From: Streptomyces nigra
GTDB taxonomy: Bacteria > Actinomycetota > Actinomycetes > Streptomycetales > Streptomycetaceae
NCBI RefSeq assembly: GCF_003074055.1
Contig: NZ_CP029043.1
Location: 3,278,501-3,342,500 of the forward strand
Reading direction: 5' to 3'
Length of the DNA: 64,000 nucleotides
This document shows positions 33,173 to 42,099 of the stretch, piece by piece (position 1 is the stretch's first letter; each line of letters starts with the position of its first letter). Both the position numbers and the translations under genes were made by a program. The notes under the pieces were generated by a model. The model saw nothing but the letters and a program-made list of their open reading frames with translations. It was not told where the DNA came from and did no database searches.

Positions 33173-34746
33173 GCGCTCTCCTTCGGCGTCCGCAGCTCGC
33201 GGCGCAGGATCTTGCCGGCGGCGGCCCGCGGGACGCCGTCGATGAAGGTGACCCGGCGGACCCGCTTGTAGGGGGCGACGCGTTCGGCGACGTACATCAT
33301 GACGTCGCCCTCGGTCAGCTCCGGCGCGGACGGCTGGCGGACCACGAAGGCGTGCGGGACCTCGTTGCCCTCGTCGTTGTAGTGGCCGATCACGGCCGCG
33401 TCGGCGATTCCGGGGTGGGTGAGCAGCAGCGCCTCCAGTTCGGCGGGTGCCACCTGGAAGCCCTTGTACTTGATGAGCTCCTTGACCCGGTCGACCACGA
33501 ACAGCCAGCCGTCGGAATCGACATGGCCGACGTCGCCGGTGTGCAGCCAGCCGTCGGCGTCGATCATCGCGGCGGTGGCGTCGGGCCGGCCCAGATAGCC
33601 CTTCATGACCTGGGGCCCGCGGATCAGGATCTCGCCGGACTCGCCGACGCCGAGGTCCTTGTCCGGGTCGTCGAGGGAGACGATGCGCATCTCGGTGCCG
33701 GCGATGAGCTTGCCGACGGTCCCGGGCGGCGCGTCGGCCATGGCGCCCAGCGGGACGACATGGGTGCCGGGCGACAGCTCGGTCATGCCGTACGCCTGGC
33801 CGACCGGCGGCAGGCCGAGCCGCTGGGAGCAGGCCGCGGCGAGCCCCGCGTCCAGGGGCGCGGCGGCGCTGACGATGTGCTCCAGCGACGACAGGTCGTA
33901 CTCGGCGACCAGGGGGTGCTTGGCGAGGGCCAGCACGATGGGCGGGGCCACGTAGAGGCCGGTGATGCGGTGGTTCTGGATGGCGGCGAGGAACGTCTCC
34001 AGGTCGAAGCGGGGCAGCACGACGACCGTGGCGCCGACCCGCAGGGGCGCGTTCATCAGCGCGGTGAGGCCGTAGATGTGGAAGAAGGGCAGCACGGCGA
34101 GGATGCGGTCGCCGGGCCCGGCCGGGATCGCCGGTTCCAGCTGGGCGAGGTTGGTGGCGATCTGCCGGTGGGTGAGCATCACGCCCTTGGGGATGCCGGT
34201 GGTGCCGGAGGAGTACGGCAGGGCCGCGACGTCCTCCGCCGGGTCGACGGCGACCTGCGGCTCGGGGGCGGTGGAACCCAGCATGTCGATCAGCGACCGG
34301 TGTCCGGGCGCGCTGTCGCACACGAAGATCTCCTGCACCCCGCCCGCGAGTTCGGCGGCCCGGCGCGCCGACTCCAGCAGCGGGGACACGGTGACGATCC
34401 ACCGGGCCGCGCTGTCCTCGAGCTGCTTGGCGAACTCCTCGGGGGTGGCGAGCGGGTGCACCGTGGTGACGGAGGCACCCGCGCGGGTGGCCGCGTAGAA
34501 CGCCGTGGGGAAGGCGACCGTGTTCGGGCTGTGCAGGGCGAGCACGTCGCCCTTGCGCACGCCCGCCTCGGCCAGTCCGGCGGCGACCCGCCGGTGGAAG
34601 CGGTCGAGCTGTTCGTAGCTGAGGGTGGTGCCGTCGGTGCCGTCGATCAGCGCGGGGGCGTCCCCGAACTCGGCGGCCCGGCCCAGCACCGCCTCGTGGA
34701 TGGGGAGTTCTACGGCCGGGACGTCTGCGTACTCGCTGCGGAACAC
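33169..34746 (-). CDS. Cinnamate/4-coumarate:CoA ligase homolog (ScCCL type)
   Basis: 525 residues, 4CL-like ANL enzyme. AMP motif LPYSSGTTGIPKGVMLTH, then GQAYGMTELSPGTH, GWLHTGDVGHVD and the hinge/lysine region VDRVKELIKYKGFQVAP. The sequence closely resembles S. coelicolor SCO4383 as I remember it, shown in vitro to ligate CoA to cinnamate and 4-coumarate. GTG 34746 (VFRSEYADVP) is the true start: GAGGAGG lies 6 nt upstream and the N-terminus matches the family; ATG 34764 is not needed. Its place in the operon suggests it supplies the pathway's first acyl-CoA. Confidence 0.92.
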   Translation of the reverse strand: MFRSEYADVPAVELPIHEAVLGRAAEFGDAPALIDGTDGTTLSYEQLDRFHRRVAAGLAEAGVRKGDVLALHSPNTVAFPTAFYAATRAGASVTTVHPLATPEEFAKQLEDSAARWIVTVSPLLESARRAAELAGGVQEIFVCDSAPGHRSLIDMLGSTAPEPQVAVDPAEDVAALPYSSGTTGIPKGVMLTHRQIATNLAQLEPAIPAGPGDRILAVLPFFHIYGLTALMNAPLRVGATVVVLPRFDLETFLAAIQNHRITGLYVAPPIVLALAKHPLVAEYDLSSLEHIVSAAAPLDAGLAAACSQRLGLPPVGQAYGMTELSPGTHVVPLGAMADAPPGTVGKLIAGTEMRIVSLDDPDKDLGVGESGEILIRGPQVMKGYLGRPDATAAMIDADGWLHTGDVGHVDSDGWLFVVDRVKELIKYKGFQVAPAELEALLLTHPGIADAAVIGHYNDEGNEVPHAFVVRQPSAPELTEGDVMMYVAERVAPYKRVRRVTFIDGVPRAAAGKILRRELRTPKESA

Positions 34747-34783
34747 GGTTCCTCCTCGCGACACGGTGCCGGTCGGCTGCCGG

Positions 34784-35920
34784 TCAGTACGACTTGGGCA
34801 GACCCAGGGTCTGGTGGGAGACGTAGTTGAGAATCATCTCCCGGCTCACCGGGGCAATACGAGACACGCGCGCCGCGGTTATCAACGAGGCGAGGCCGAA
34901 TTCCCGTGTGAGGCCGTTGCCGCCGAGGGTGTGCACGGACTGGTCGACGGCCTTCACGCAGGCCTCCCCCGCCGCGTACTTGGCCATGTTGGCCGCTTCA
35001 CCGGCGCCGACGTCGTCCCCGGCGTCGTACAGGTACGCCGCCTTCTGCATCATCAGGCGGGCCATCTCGAGGTCGATGTGCGCCTGCGCGAGGGGGTGGG
35101 CGATGGCCTGGTGGGCTCCGATGGGCGTCTTCCACACCGTACGGTCGCGGGCGTACTCGATGGCGCGGGCCAGCGCGAAACGGCCCATGCCGATACCGAA
35201 GGCGGCCGTCATGATGCGTTCGGGGTTGAGCCCGGCGAACAGCTGGAGCAGACCCGCGTCCTCGTCGCCGACAAGCGCGTCGGCCGGCAGCCGGACGTCG
35301 TCCAGGGTCAGCTCGAACTGCTTCTCCACCGCGCTGAGTTCCATGTCGATCTGGCGGCGCCCATAGCCCTCGGTGTCGCGCGGGACGATGAACAGGCACG
35401 GCTTGAGCTTGCCGGTGCGGGCGTCCTCGGTGCGGCCGACGATGAGGGTCGCGTCCGTGATGTCGACGCCGGAGACGAACACCTTGCGCCCGTTGAGGAT
35501 CCAGTCGCCGGAGTCGGGGTCGCGGCGGGCGGTGGTGGTGATCCGGTGGCTGTTGGATCCGGCGTCCGGCTCGGTGATGCCGAACGCCATGGTCAGGGAG
35601 CCGTCGGCGAGGCCGGGCAGCCAGTGCCGCTTCTGCTCCTCGGTGCCGAAGCGGGCGATGACCGTGCCGCAGATCGCCGGGGAGACGACCATCAGCAGCA
35701 GCGGGCAGCCCGCGGCGCCCAGCTCCTCGAGCACGATGGACAGTTCGGATATGCCGCCGCCCCCGCCGCCGTACTCCTCGGGCAGGTTGACGCCGAGGTA
35801 GCCGAGCTTGGCCGCCTCCGCCCACAGGGTCTCCCGGTCGTATCCGCGGCCGTGGCGTTTGCCCAGGGCGGCCACGGCGGCCCGCAGGGCCTTGTGTTCC
35901 TCGGTCTCGATCATGGCCAT
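34784..35920 (-). CDS. Acyl-CoA dehydrogenase (FadE12/citronellyl-CoA type)
   Basis: 378 residues. It has FGITEPDAGSNSHRITT near residue 115 and AEACVKAVDQSVHTLGGNGL near 315. The C-terminus reads RIAPVSREMILNYVSHQTLG, so the usual YEGT catalytic motif of short/medium-chain enzymes is absent. A glutamate in the helix GLNPERIM may serve instead, as in isovaleryl-type enzymes. It should make the alpha,beta-enoyl-CoA that the biotin-dependent carboxylase uses. It lies 50 bp after the biotin carboxylase gene and 37 bp before the ligase. Confidence 0.9.
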   Translation of the reverse strand: MAMIETEEHKALRAAVAALGKRHGRGYDRETLWAEAAKLGYLGVNLPEEYGGGGGGISELSIVLEELGAAGCPLLLMVVSPAICGTVIARFGTEEQKRHWLPGLADGSLTMAFGITEPDAGSNSHRITTTARRDPDSGDWILNGRKVFVSGVDITDATLIVGRTEDARTGKLKPCLFIVPRDTEGYGRRQIDMELSAVEKQFELTLDDVRLPADALVGDEDAGLLQLFAGLNPERIMTAAFGIGMGRFALARAIEYARDRTVWKTPIGAHQAIAHPLAQAHIDLEMARLMMQKAAYLYDAGDDVGAGEAANMAKYAAGEACVKAVDQSVHTLGGNGLTREFGLASLITAARVSRIAPVSREMILNYVSHQTLGLPKSY

Positions 35921-35970
35921 GTGACTCCTTCGTCGTGGCTGACCGTGCAGTTCGGGGCGGTTCGGGGCCG

Positions 35971-37815
35971 TCAGCCGGACGGCTGGACGACCGCCAGGAG
36001 GGCGCCGACGGACACCTGCTGTCCGGGGGCGGCGTGCAGGGCGGTGAGCGTGCCCGCGGCCGGTGCGGTGATCCTGTGCTCCATCTTCATCGCCTCCAGC
36101 CAGAGCAGCGGCTGACCGGCCTCGACGGCCGACCCCTCCGCCAGGCCGTCGGCGACCCGGACGACCGTCCCCGGCATCGGGGCCACCAGGGACCCCGGGG
36201 CGAGCTGTGCCGTGGGGTCGGGGAAGCGGGGCAGCGCGGTGAGACGCGTGCCGTTCACATGCACCTCGTCGCCGTACCGCGCGACCTCGAAGGTCCGCCG
36301 TACGCCGTCGGCCTCGAGGACGACCCGGTGCGCGTCGGCGTGCAGGACGCGCACCCCGTCGGCCTCGAGGCCGGTGCGGGTGTGCCGGTAGCGCACCTCG
36401 TGCTCCTCCTCACCGACGGCGTACCGCTTGACCTGAGACTGGGAGGGGACGTTGCGGAAGCCGCCGAACCGGGAGCGGCCACGGGCGTCGGCGAGCGCGG
36501 CGGCCAGCGGGGCGTACGGGTCCGGGGCCGGGGCGGTCAGCTCGGCGAGGTGACGGTCGTAGAAGCCGGTGTCCATACGGGCGCCCGTGAACTCCTCGTG
36601 GCGCAGGGAGCGTACGAGGAGGTCCCGGTTGGTGACCGGGCCGTGGACCGTGGCACGCTCCAGGGCGCCGGCGAGCCTGCGGACGGCCTCCGCGCGGGTG
36701 GGCGCGTGGGCGATCACCTTGGCGAGCATCGGGTCGTAGTGGACGCCGATCCCGTCGCCGTCGGTGAACCCGGTGTCCAGGCGGACACCGCCGGGGACGG
36801 CGAGCCGGTGCAGGGTGCCGGTCTGCGGGGCCCAGTCGCGGGCCGGGTCCTCGGCGTACAGGCGGGCCTCGACGGCGTGCCCGCGCGCGGGCGGCGGCTC
36901 GGGGTCCAGGGCGTGGCCCTCGGCGATCCGCAGCTGCTCCGCGACCAGGTCGACGCCGAACACCTCCTCGGTCACCGGATGTTCGACCTGGAGCCGGGTG
37001 TTCATCTCCAGGAAGTGCGCGGTGTCGCCGTCGACCAGGAACTCGACCGTGCCGGCGCCCACATAGTCCACGGCGCGGGCGGCCCGGACCGCGAGGGCGT
37101 GCAGCTCGGCGGTGAGCGCGTCGGAGAGCCCGGGGGCCGGGGACTCCTCGATCACCTTCTGGTGCCGCCGCTGCAGCGAGCAGTCCCGGGTGCCGAGCGC
37201 CCACACCGTGCCGTGGGTGTCGGCGAGGATCTGCACCTCGACATGGCGGCCGCGCTCGACGTACGGCTCGACGAACACCTCGCCGTCGCCGAAGGCGCTC
37301 GCGGCCTCCGCGCGGGCGCTCGCGAGCGCCGCGTCGAGCTCGTCGAGGCGACGCACGATCCGCATCCCGCGCCCGCCGCCGCCCGCGGCGGCCTTCACCA
37401 GGACGGGCAGGTCGGCCTCGGTGACCTCGCCGAGCGGGGCGAGGCCCATGAGTTCCTTGGCCCGGGTCTTGGACGCCATCGCCTCGATGGCCTCCGGCGC
37501 CGGCCCGATCCAGACGAGGCCCGCGTCGAGGACGGCCCGTGCGAAGCCGGCGTTCTCGGAGAGGAAGCCGTAGCCGGGGTGCACGGCGTCCGCGCCGGCG
37601 TCGAGCGCCGCCTTCACGATCAGGGCGCCGTCCAGATACGTCTCGGAGGGCGCCGCGCCGGGCAGCCGTACGGCCGTGTCGGCCACGCGCGTGTGCAGGG
37701 CGTTCGCGTCGGCGTCCGAGTACACGGCGACCGTGCGCACGCCCAGGTCGCGGCAGGTGCGGAAGACCCGGCAGGCGATCTCGCCCCGGTTGGCGACGAG
37801 GACAGAAGTGATCAC
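35971..37815 (-). CDS. Biotin carboxylase/biotin carboxyl carrier subunit of an acyl-CoA carboxylase
   Basis: 614 residues. Biotin carboxylase domain (1-440) with KAAAGGGGRGMRIV ATP loop and EMNTRLQVEHPVTE; then a linker and a BCCP domain with the biotin lysine K577 in LEAMKMEHR. It carboxylates its own biotin with ATP and bicarbonate. After the conserved SKTRAKELM helix the usual A-G-V-P-like strand is missing (LMGLAPLGEV around residue 123), a gap of about six residues. GTG 37815 follows GAGGGA. The carboxyltransferase ends 8 bp upstream. Best context match: geranyl- or methylcrotonyl-CoA carboxylase. Confidence 0.92.
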   Translation of the reverse strand: MITSVLVANRGEIACRVFRTCRDLGVRTVAVYSDADANALHTRVADTAVRLPGAAPSETYLDGALIVKAALDAGADAVHPGYGFLSENAGFARAVLDAGLVWIGPAPEAIEAMASKTRAKELMGLAPLGEVTEADLPVLVKAAAGGGGRGMRIVRRLDELDAALASARAEAASAFGDGEVFVEPYVERGRHVEVQILADTHGTVWALGTRDCSLQRRHQKVIEESPAPGLSDALTAELHALAVRAARAVDYVGAGTVEFLVDGDTAHFLEMNTRLQVEHPVTEEVFGVDLVAEQLRIAEGHALDPEPPPARGHAVEARLYAEDPARDWAPQTGTLHRLAVPGGVRLDTGFTDGDGIGVHYDPMLAKVIAHAPTRAEAVRRLAGALERATVHGPVTNRDLLVRSLRHEEFTGARMDTGFYDRHLAELTAPAPDPYAPLAAALADARGRSRFGGFRNVPSQSQVKRYAVGEEEHEVRYRHTRTGLEADGVRVLHADAHRVVLEADGVRRTFEVARYGDEVHVNGTRLTALPRFPDPTAQLAPGSLVAPMPGTVVRVADGLAEGSAVEAGQPLLWLEAMKMEHRITAPAAGTLTALHAAPGQQVSVGALLAVVQPSG

Positions 37816-37823
37816 TGGTTCCC

Positions 37824-39422
37824 TCACATCCGGAAGACGCCGAAGCCGCCGCGCGCGCCCTCGTAGGGCGCGGTGTGCACGGCGGACAGGCACAGGCCGA
37901 GGACGGTGCGGGTGTCGCGGGGGTCGATGACGCCGTCGTCGTAGAGCCGCCCGGACAGGAACATCGGCAGCGACTCGGACTCGATCTGCTGCTCCACCAT
38001 GGCGCGCAGCGCGGCGTCCGCCTCGTCGTCGTACGGCTGTCCCTTCGCCGCGGCGGACTGCCGGGCGACGATGGAGAGCACCCCGGCGAGCTGCTGGGGG
38101 CCCATGACCGCCGACTTGGCGCTCGGCCAGGCGAACAGGAAGCGCGGGTCGTAGGCCCGGCCGCACATGCCGTAGTGCCCGGCGCCGTAGGAGGCGCCCA
38201 TGAGGACGGACAGATGCGGGACACGGGAGTTGGAGACCGCGTTGATCATCATGGCGCCGTGCTTGATGATGCCGCCCTGCTCGTACTCCCTGCCGACCAT
38301 GTAGCCGGTGGTGTTGTGCAGGAACAGCAGCGGGATGTCGCGCTGGTTGGCCAGCTGGATGAACTGCGCGGCCTTCTGCGACTCCTCGCTGAACAGCACG
38401 CCCTGGGCGTTGGCGAGGATGCCGACCGGGTAGCCGTGCAGGCTCGCCCAGCCGGTCACCAGGCTGGTCCCGTACAACGGCTTGAACTCGTCGAGGTCGG
38501 AGCCGTCCACGATCCGGGCGACGACCTCGCGCGGGTCGAAGGGAGTCTTCAGATCGCCGGGGACGATCCCGAGGAGTTCCTCCGGGTCGTGCTTGGGCGG
38601 CTCGGCCGGGCCCGGATCGGGGTACGCCTTGCGGTGGTTGAGCCGGGCGACCACGCGCCGGGCCTGCCGCAGCGCGTCTGCTTCGTCGACGGCGAAGTAG
38701 TCGGCGAGGCCCGAGACGCGCGCGTGCATCTCGGCGCCGCCCAGCGACTCGTCGTCGCTCTCCTCGCCGGTCGCCATCTTCACCAGGGGCGGGCCGCCGA
38801 GGAACACCTTGGCGCGCTCCTTGACCATGATCACGTGATCGGACATGCCGGGCACATAGGCGCCGCCCGCCGTCGAGTTGCCGAAGACGACGGCGACGGT
38901 CGGGATGCCGGCCGCCGACAGCCGGGTCAGGTCCCGGAAGATGGCGCCGCCGGGGATGAAGATCTCCTTCTGGGAGGGCAGGTCGGCGCCGCCGGACTCG
39001 ACAAGGTTGATCACGGGGAGCCGGTTGGCGAGCGCGATGTCGTTGGCGCGCAGCGCCTTCTTCAGCGACCACGGGTTGCTCGCGCCGCCGCGCACGGTCG
39101 GGTCGTTGGCGGTGATCAGGCACTCGACGCCCTCGACCACGCCGATCCCGGTGACGAGGGAGGCGCCGACCGTGTAGTCGCTGCCCCAGGCGGCCAGCGG
39201 GGACAGCTCCAGGAAGGGGGAGTCCGGGTCGAGGAGCAGCTCGATGCGTTCGCGGGCGAGCAGCTTGCCGCGCTTGCGGTGCCGCTGGACGTATTTCTCG
39301 CCGCCGCCCGCGAGGGCCTTGGCGTGCTCGGCGTCCAGCTCGGCCAGCTTGGCGAGCATGGCCTCCCGGTTGTCCCGGTGGTCGGGGCTCGTGGGGTCCA
39401 GGGTGGTGGGCAGGACGGTCAC
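37824..39422 (-). CDS. Acyl-CoA carboxylase carboxyltransferase subunit (AtuC/MccB-like)
   Basis: 532 residues, the two crotonase-like halves of a carboxyltransferase. The acyl-CoA and biotin sites are flanked by VESGGADLPSQKEIFIPGG and by the GGAYVPGMSDHVIMV and MGASYGAGHYGMCGRAYDP glycine-rich loops. It moves CO2 from biotin to the gamma carbon of an enoyl-CoA. GTG 39422 overlaps the AtuA stop (GTGA) and has GGAGAG upstream, so it is coupled. With the 35971 gene it forms a complete carboxylase; length and motifs look intact. Confidence 0.93.
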   Translation of the reverse strand: MTVLPTTLDPTSPDHRDNREAMLAKLAELDAEHAKALAGGGEKYVQRHRKRGKLLARERIELLLDPDSPFLELSPLAAWGSDYTVGASLVTGIGVVEGVECLITANDPTVRGGASNPWSLKKALRANDIALANRLPVINLVESGGADLPSQKEIFIPGGAIFRDLTRLSAAGIPTVAVVFGNSTAGGAYVPGMSDHVIMVKERAKVFLGGPPLVKMATGEESDDESLGGAEMHARVSGLADYFAVDEADALRQARRVVARLNHRKAYPDPGPAEPPKHDPEELLGIVPGDLKTPFDPREVVARIVDGSDLDEFKPLYGTSLVTGWASLHGYPVGILANAQGVLFSEESQKAAQFIQLANQRDIPLLFLHNTTGYMVGREYEQGGIIKHGAMMINAVSNSRVPHLSVLMGASYGAGHYGMCGRAYDPRFLFAWPSAKSAVMGPQQLAGVLSIVARQSAAAKGQPYDDEADAALRAMVEQQIESESLPMFLSGRLYDDGVIDPRDTRTVLGLCLSAVHTAPYEGARGGFGVFRM

Positions 39423-41107
39423 AGCAGACTCTCCGGGATGTCGAGGTGGCGGCTGCGCAGCCATTCGCCGAGGGCCTTGGCCTGCGGGTCGAAGCGGTGC
39501 TGGGCGGCGACGCCCTCGCCGAGGATGCCCTCGACGACGAAGTTCAGGGCGCGCAGCCGTGGCAGGACGTGCCGGGTCACCCTCAGCTCACGGCTCTCCG
39601 GGATCAGTTCGCGGAACCGGTCCACGGTGAGTTCGTGTGCGAGCCAGCGCCAGGCGTCGTCGGTGCGGGCCCAGACGCCGACGTTGGCGTCCCCGCCCTT
39701 GTCCCCGCTGCGGGCGCCCGCGACCAGGCCGAGCGGGGCGCGCCGGGTGGGCCCGGCGGGCAGGGGCTCGGGCACCGGCGGCTCCGGGACGGTGTCGAGC
39801 ACGGCCGTCTCCTGGGGCGGCGCCACGGTGATCCGGCGTCCGTCATGGAGGACGGCCACATGGCCGACGGCACCATGGGGGACGTACACACCCTCGAACA
39901 CCCCATAGGGCGTGCCCTTTCCGGGTGGTGCGAGCACATGGAAGCCGGGGTAGCTGGCGAGGGCCAGCTCGATCGCGGCCCCGCTGAGCGCCCGTCCGAC
40001 GTTCTCCTGGGACGGGTCCCGCACGACCAGCCGGAGCAGGGCGCTCGCCGTCTCCTGGGTCGGCGCGTCGGGCCGGTCGGTGCGGACCAGGTCCCAGCGC
40101 ACCTCGGCGGGCCGGGACTTGGCGAGCGCGTCCTCCATCTGCCGCCGTACGAGCGCCGCCTTGGCCTCGACGTCCAGCCCGGTGAGCACGAAGACGACCT
40201 CGTTGCGGAAGCCGCCGAGACGGTTGACGCCGACCTTGAGCCCGGGGGGCGGGGCCTCGCCGCGCACCTGGTCGATCCGGACCCGGTCGGGCCCGTCCTG
40301 GGTGAGCCGTACGGTGTCCAGCCTGGCGGTGACGTCGGGTCCGGGGTAGCGGGCGCCGGCCGTCTCGTACAGCAGCTGGGCGGTGACCGTGCCGACGTCG
40401 ACGAGGCCGCCGGTGCCGGGGTGCTTGGTGACGACGCAGTGGCCGTCCTCGTGCAGCTCGGCGAGCGGGAAGCCGGGGCGGGTCGCGGCGGCCGTGTCGA
40501 AGAACGCGTAGTTGCCGCCGGTGGCCTGCGCCCCGCACTCCAGCACATGTCCGGCGACCACGGCGCCGGCGAGCCGGTCGTGATCGCCGGGCCCCCAGCC
40601 GAAGTGGGCGGCGGCGGGCCCGGTCACCAGGGCCGCGTCGGTCACCCGCCCGGTGACCACGACGTCCGCGCCCTCCCGCAGGCAGGCGGCGATCCCGAAG
40701 CCGCCGAGGTAGGCATGGGCGGCGAGGCTGCCGGGGTGGCGGTCCGCCACATCGTCGCCCTCCACATGGGCGACGCGCACCGGGACACCGAGCCGCTCCG
40801 CGAGGGCCCGTACGGCGTCGGCGAGCCCGGCCGGGTTGAGCCCGCCCGCGTTGGCGACGATCCTCACGCCCCGCTCGTGGGCGAGCCCGAGGCACTCCTC
40901 CAGCTGCCGCAGGAAGGTGCGGGCGTATCCGGCGCCGGGGTCCTTCAGCCGGTCGCGGCCGAGGATGAGCATGGTCAGCTCGGCGAGGTAGTCACCGGTG
41001 AGGACGTCCAGGTCTCCGCCGGTCAGCATCTCGCGCATGGCCTCGAAGCGGTCACCGTAGAAGCCGGAGGCGTTGCCGATCCGCAGCGGCCGCGCGGCCG
41101 CCGTCAC
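39419..41107 (-). CDS. Acyclic terpene utilisation AtuA family protein
   Basis: 562 residues of the AtuA (DUF1446) family. Conserved stretches include [12 protein letters not shown] at the N-terminus, [10 protein letters not shown] near 40, and the C-terminal [18 protein letters not shown]. AtuA is essential for citronellol/geraniol use in Pseudomonas, but its reaction is unknown. GTG 41107 overlaps the upstream stop (GTGA), with GGGGGAGGG before it. Its presence beside a carboxylase is the main reason to read the operon as acyclic-terpene or related branched-acid catabolism. The C-terminal extension (about 450-562) resembles a fused AtuA-associated domain. Confidence 0.9.
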   Translation of the reverse strand: MTAAARPLRIGNASGFYGDRFEAMREMLTGGDLDVLTGDYLAELTMLILGRDRLKDPGAGYARTFLRQLEECLGLAHERGVRIVANAGGLNPAGLADAVRALAERLGVPVRVAHVEGDDVADRHPGSLAAHAYLGGFGIAACLREGADVVVTGRVTDAALVTGPAAAHFGWGPGDHDRLAGAVVAGHVLECGAQATGGNYAFFDTAAATRPGFPLAELHEDGHCVVTKHPGTGGLVDVGTVTAQLLYETAGARYPGPDVTARLDTVRLTQDGPDRVRIDQVRGEAPPPGLKVGVNRLGGFRNEVVFVLTGLDVEAKAALVRRQMEDALAKSRPAEVRWDLVRTDRPDAPTQETASALLRLVVRDPSQENVGRALSGAAIELALASYPGFHVLAPPGKGTPYGVFEGVYVPHGAVGHVAVLHDGRRITVAPPQETAVLDTVPEPPVPEPLPAGPTRRAPLGLVAGARSGDKGGDANVGVWARTDDAWRWLAHELTVDRFRELIPESRELRVTRHVLPRLRALNFVVEGILGEGVAAQHRFDPQAKALGEWLRSRHLDIPESLL

Positions 41108-41901
41108 CGGGCGCCCTCCCCCTTCGGGCCGCGCCCCGCGCCGGGCGGACCCGCGAAGACCTGGGCGATGTCGAACCAGCGGTCGGCGTCGGCACCTTCG
41201 GCCCGCAGGTCCAGGTCGGAGCGGTGGGCGCGCTGGGTGACCAGCCGGCAGAAGTCGACGGCGCTCCCGGTGACCCGCTGGTCGGCGTCCTCGGGACCGT
41301 AGGTCCACAGCTCGCCGGACGGGGCGGTCAGTTCGATCCGGAACGGCTCGAACGGCACCGGCAGCCCATGGATGGTGAAGGCGAAGTCACGGGTGCGCAC
41401 CCCGATCCACACCACATGCCGCAGCCGGTCGGTGGGTGGCCGCACCACACCGAGGGCGTCGGCGATGTCCAGTCCATGAGCCCAGGTCTCCATGAGCCGG
41501 GCCGTGGCCATGGAGGCCGCCGACATGGGCGGGCCGTACCAGGGGAGCTTGCCTCCCCGGGGTGCCGCGCGCAGCGCCTTGTCCAGGGCCACCCTGCCGT
41601 CACGCCAGCGCGCCAGCAGCTCGTCGGGCGGCAGCGCGGCCCCCTCCTCGGCCCCGTCGTCGACGAAGGAGCCCGGCGCCACCAGCGCTTTCTCCACCAG
41701 GGTGTGGAAGGCGTCCATGTCGGTCGCGGCCAGCAGCGCCGAGTGGTCCGTCCAGGCGAGATGCGCGATCTGGTGGGCGACGGTCCAGCCGGGCGCGGGG
41801 GTGGCGAGCGCCCACTGCGCGGGGCTCAGACCGGCCACCAGCCGGTCGAGTTCCTCGCTCTCCTCGCGCAGGTCGTCGAACACGGGCGTCGGATCGGACA
41901 C
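41104..41901 (-). CDS. TIGR03084-type maleylpyruvate-isomerase/DinB-fold protein
   Basis: 265 residues. The N-terminal DinB-like helical fold ([20 protein letters not shown], then [19 protein letters not shown]) carries histidines that would bind a metal. The family is linked to mycothiol-dependent isomerisation, but this branch is uncharacterised. GTG 41901 with GAGGGGAG 6 nt upstream is chosen; longer frames would run into the divergent gene. First gene of the eight-gene operon, 69 bp downstream of the operator, and coupled to atuA by GTGA. Possibly a thiol-dependent isomerase or hydrolase of the pathway. Confidence 0.85.
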   Translation of the reverse strand: MSDPTPVFDDLREESEELDRLVAGLSPAQWALATPAPGWTVAHQIAHLAWTDHSALLAATDMDAFHTLVEKALVAPGSFVDDGAEEGAALPPDELLARWRDGRVALDKALRAAPRGGKLPWYGPPMSAASMATARLMETWAHGLDIADALGVVRPPTDRLRHVVWIGVRTRDFAFTIHGLPVPFEPFRIELTAPSGELWTYGPEDADQRVTGSAVDFCRLVTQRAHRSDLDLRAEGADADRWFDIAQVFAGPPGAGRGPKGEGAR

Positions 41902-41969
41902 GGGACGCTCCCCTCGGGGCACGGCGGTGTGCGGCGTGCTGAGGAGCATGGCAGCGCCGGATAAAACAA

Positions 41970-41983
41970 GCAAGCGTGCTTGC
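41970..41983. promoter_or_regulatory. Operator of the atu-like operon, perfect palindrome
   Basis: GCAAGC-GT-GCTTGC: 6-bp arms around a 2-bp centre, embedded in an AT-rich patch between the operon and the divergent membrane protein gene (start 42100). Symmetry and size fit a TetR site; the operon's own TetR is the likely ligand. Confidence 0.65.
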
Positions 41984-42099
41984 ATAATTGCGATCGTTCG
42001 GTGGACGACCTGGGGTGAAGTCCGCGAGGACGCCATGTGCTCAATACACTCGCCGATCGCGCCCATCACGGCGCCAACGCACATATCGGGGGACGAACG

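Noticed and set aside
32438-34402. 654-codon frame joining the hydratase to sequence inside the ligase gene
   Set aside because: The upstream part is a shadow of the ligase; the crotonase domain starts at ATG 33172 with an SD and an ATGA overlap.
35971-39123. 1050-codon frame extending biotin carboxylase through the carboxyltransferase gene
   Set aside because: The first 436 codons are a shadow of the carboxyltransferase; GTG 37815 has a good SD and starts the conserved SVLVANRGEIACRVF domain.
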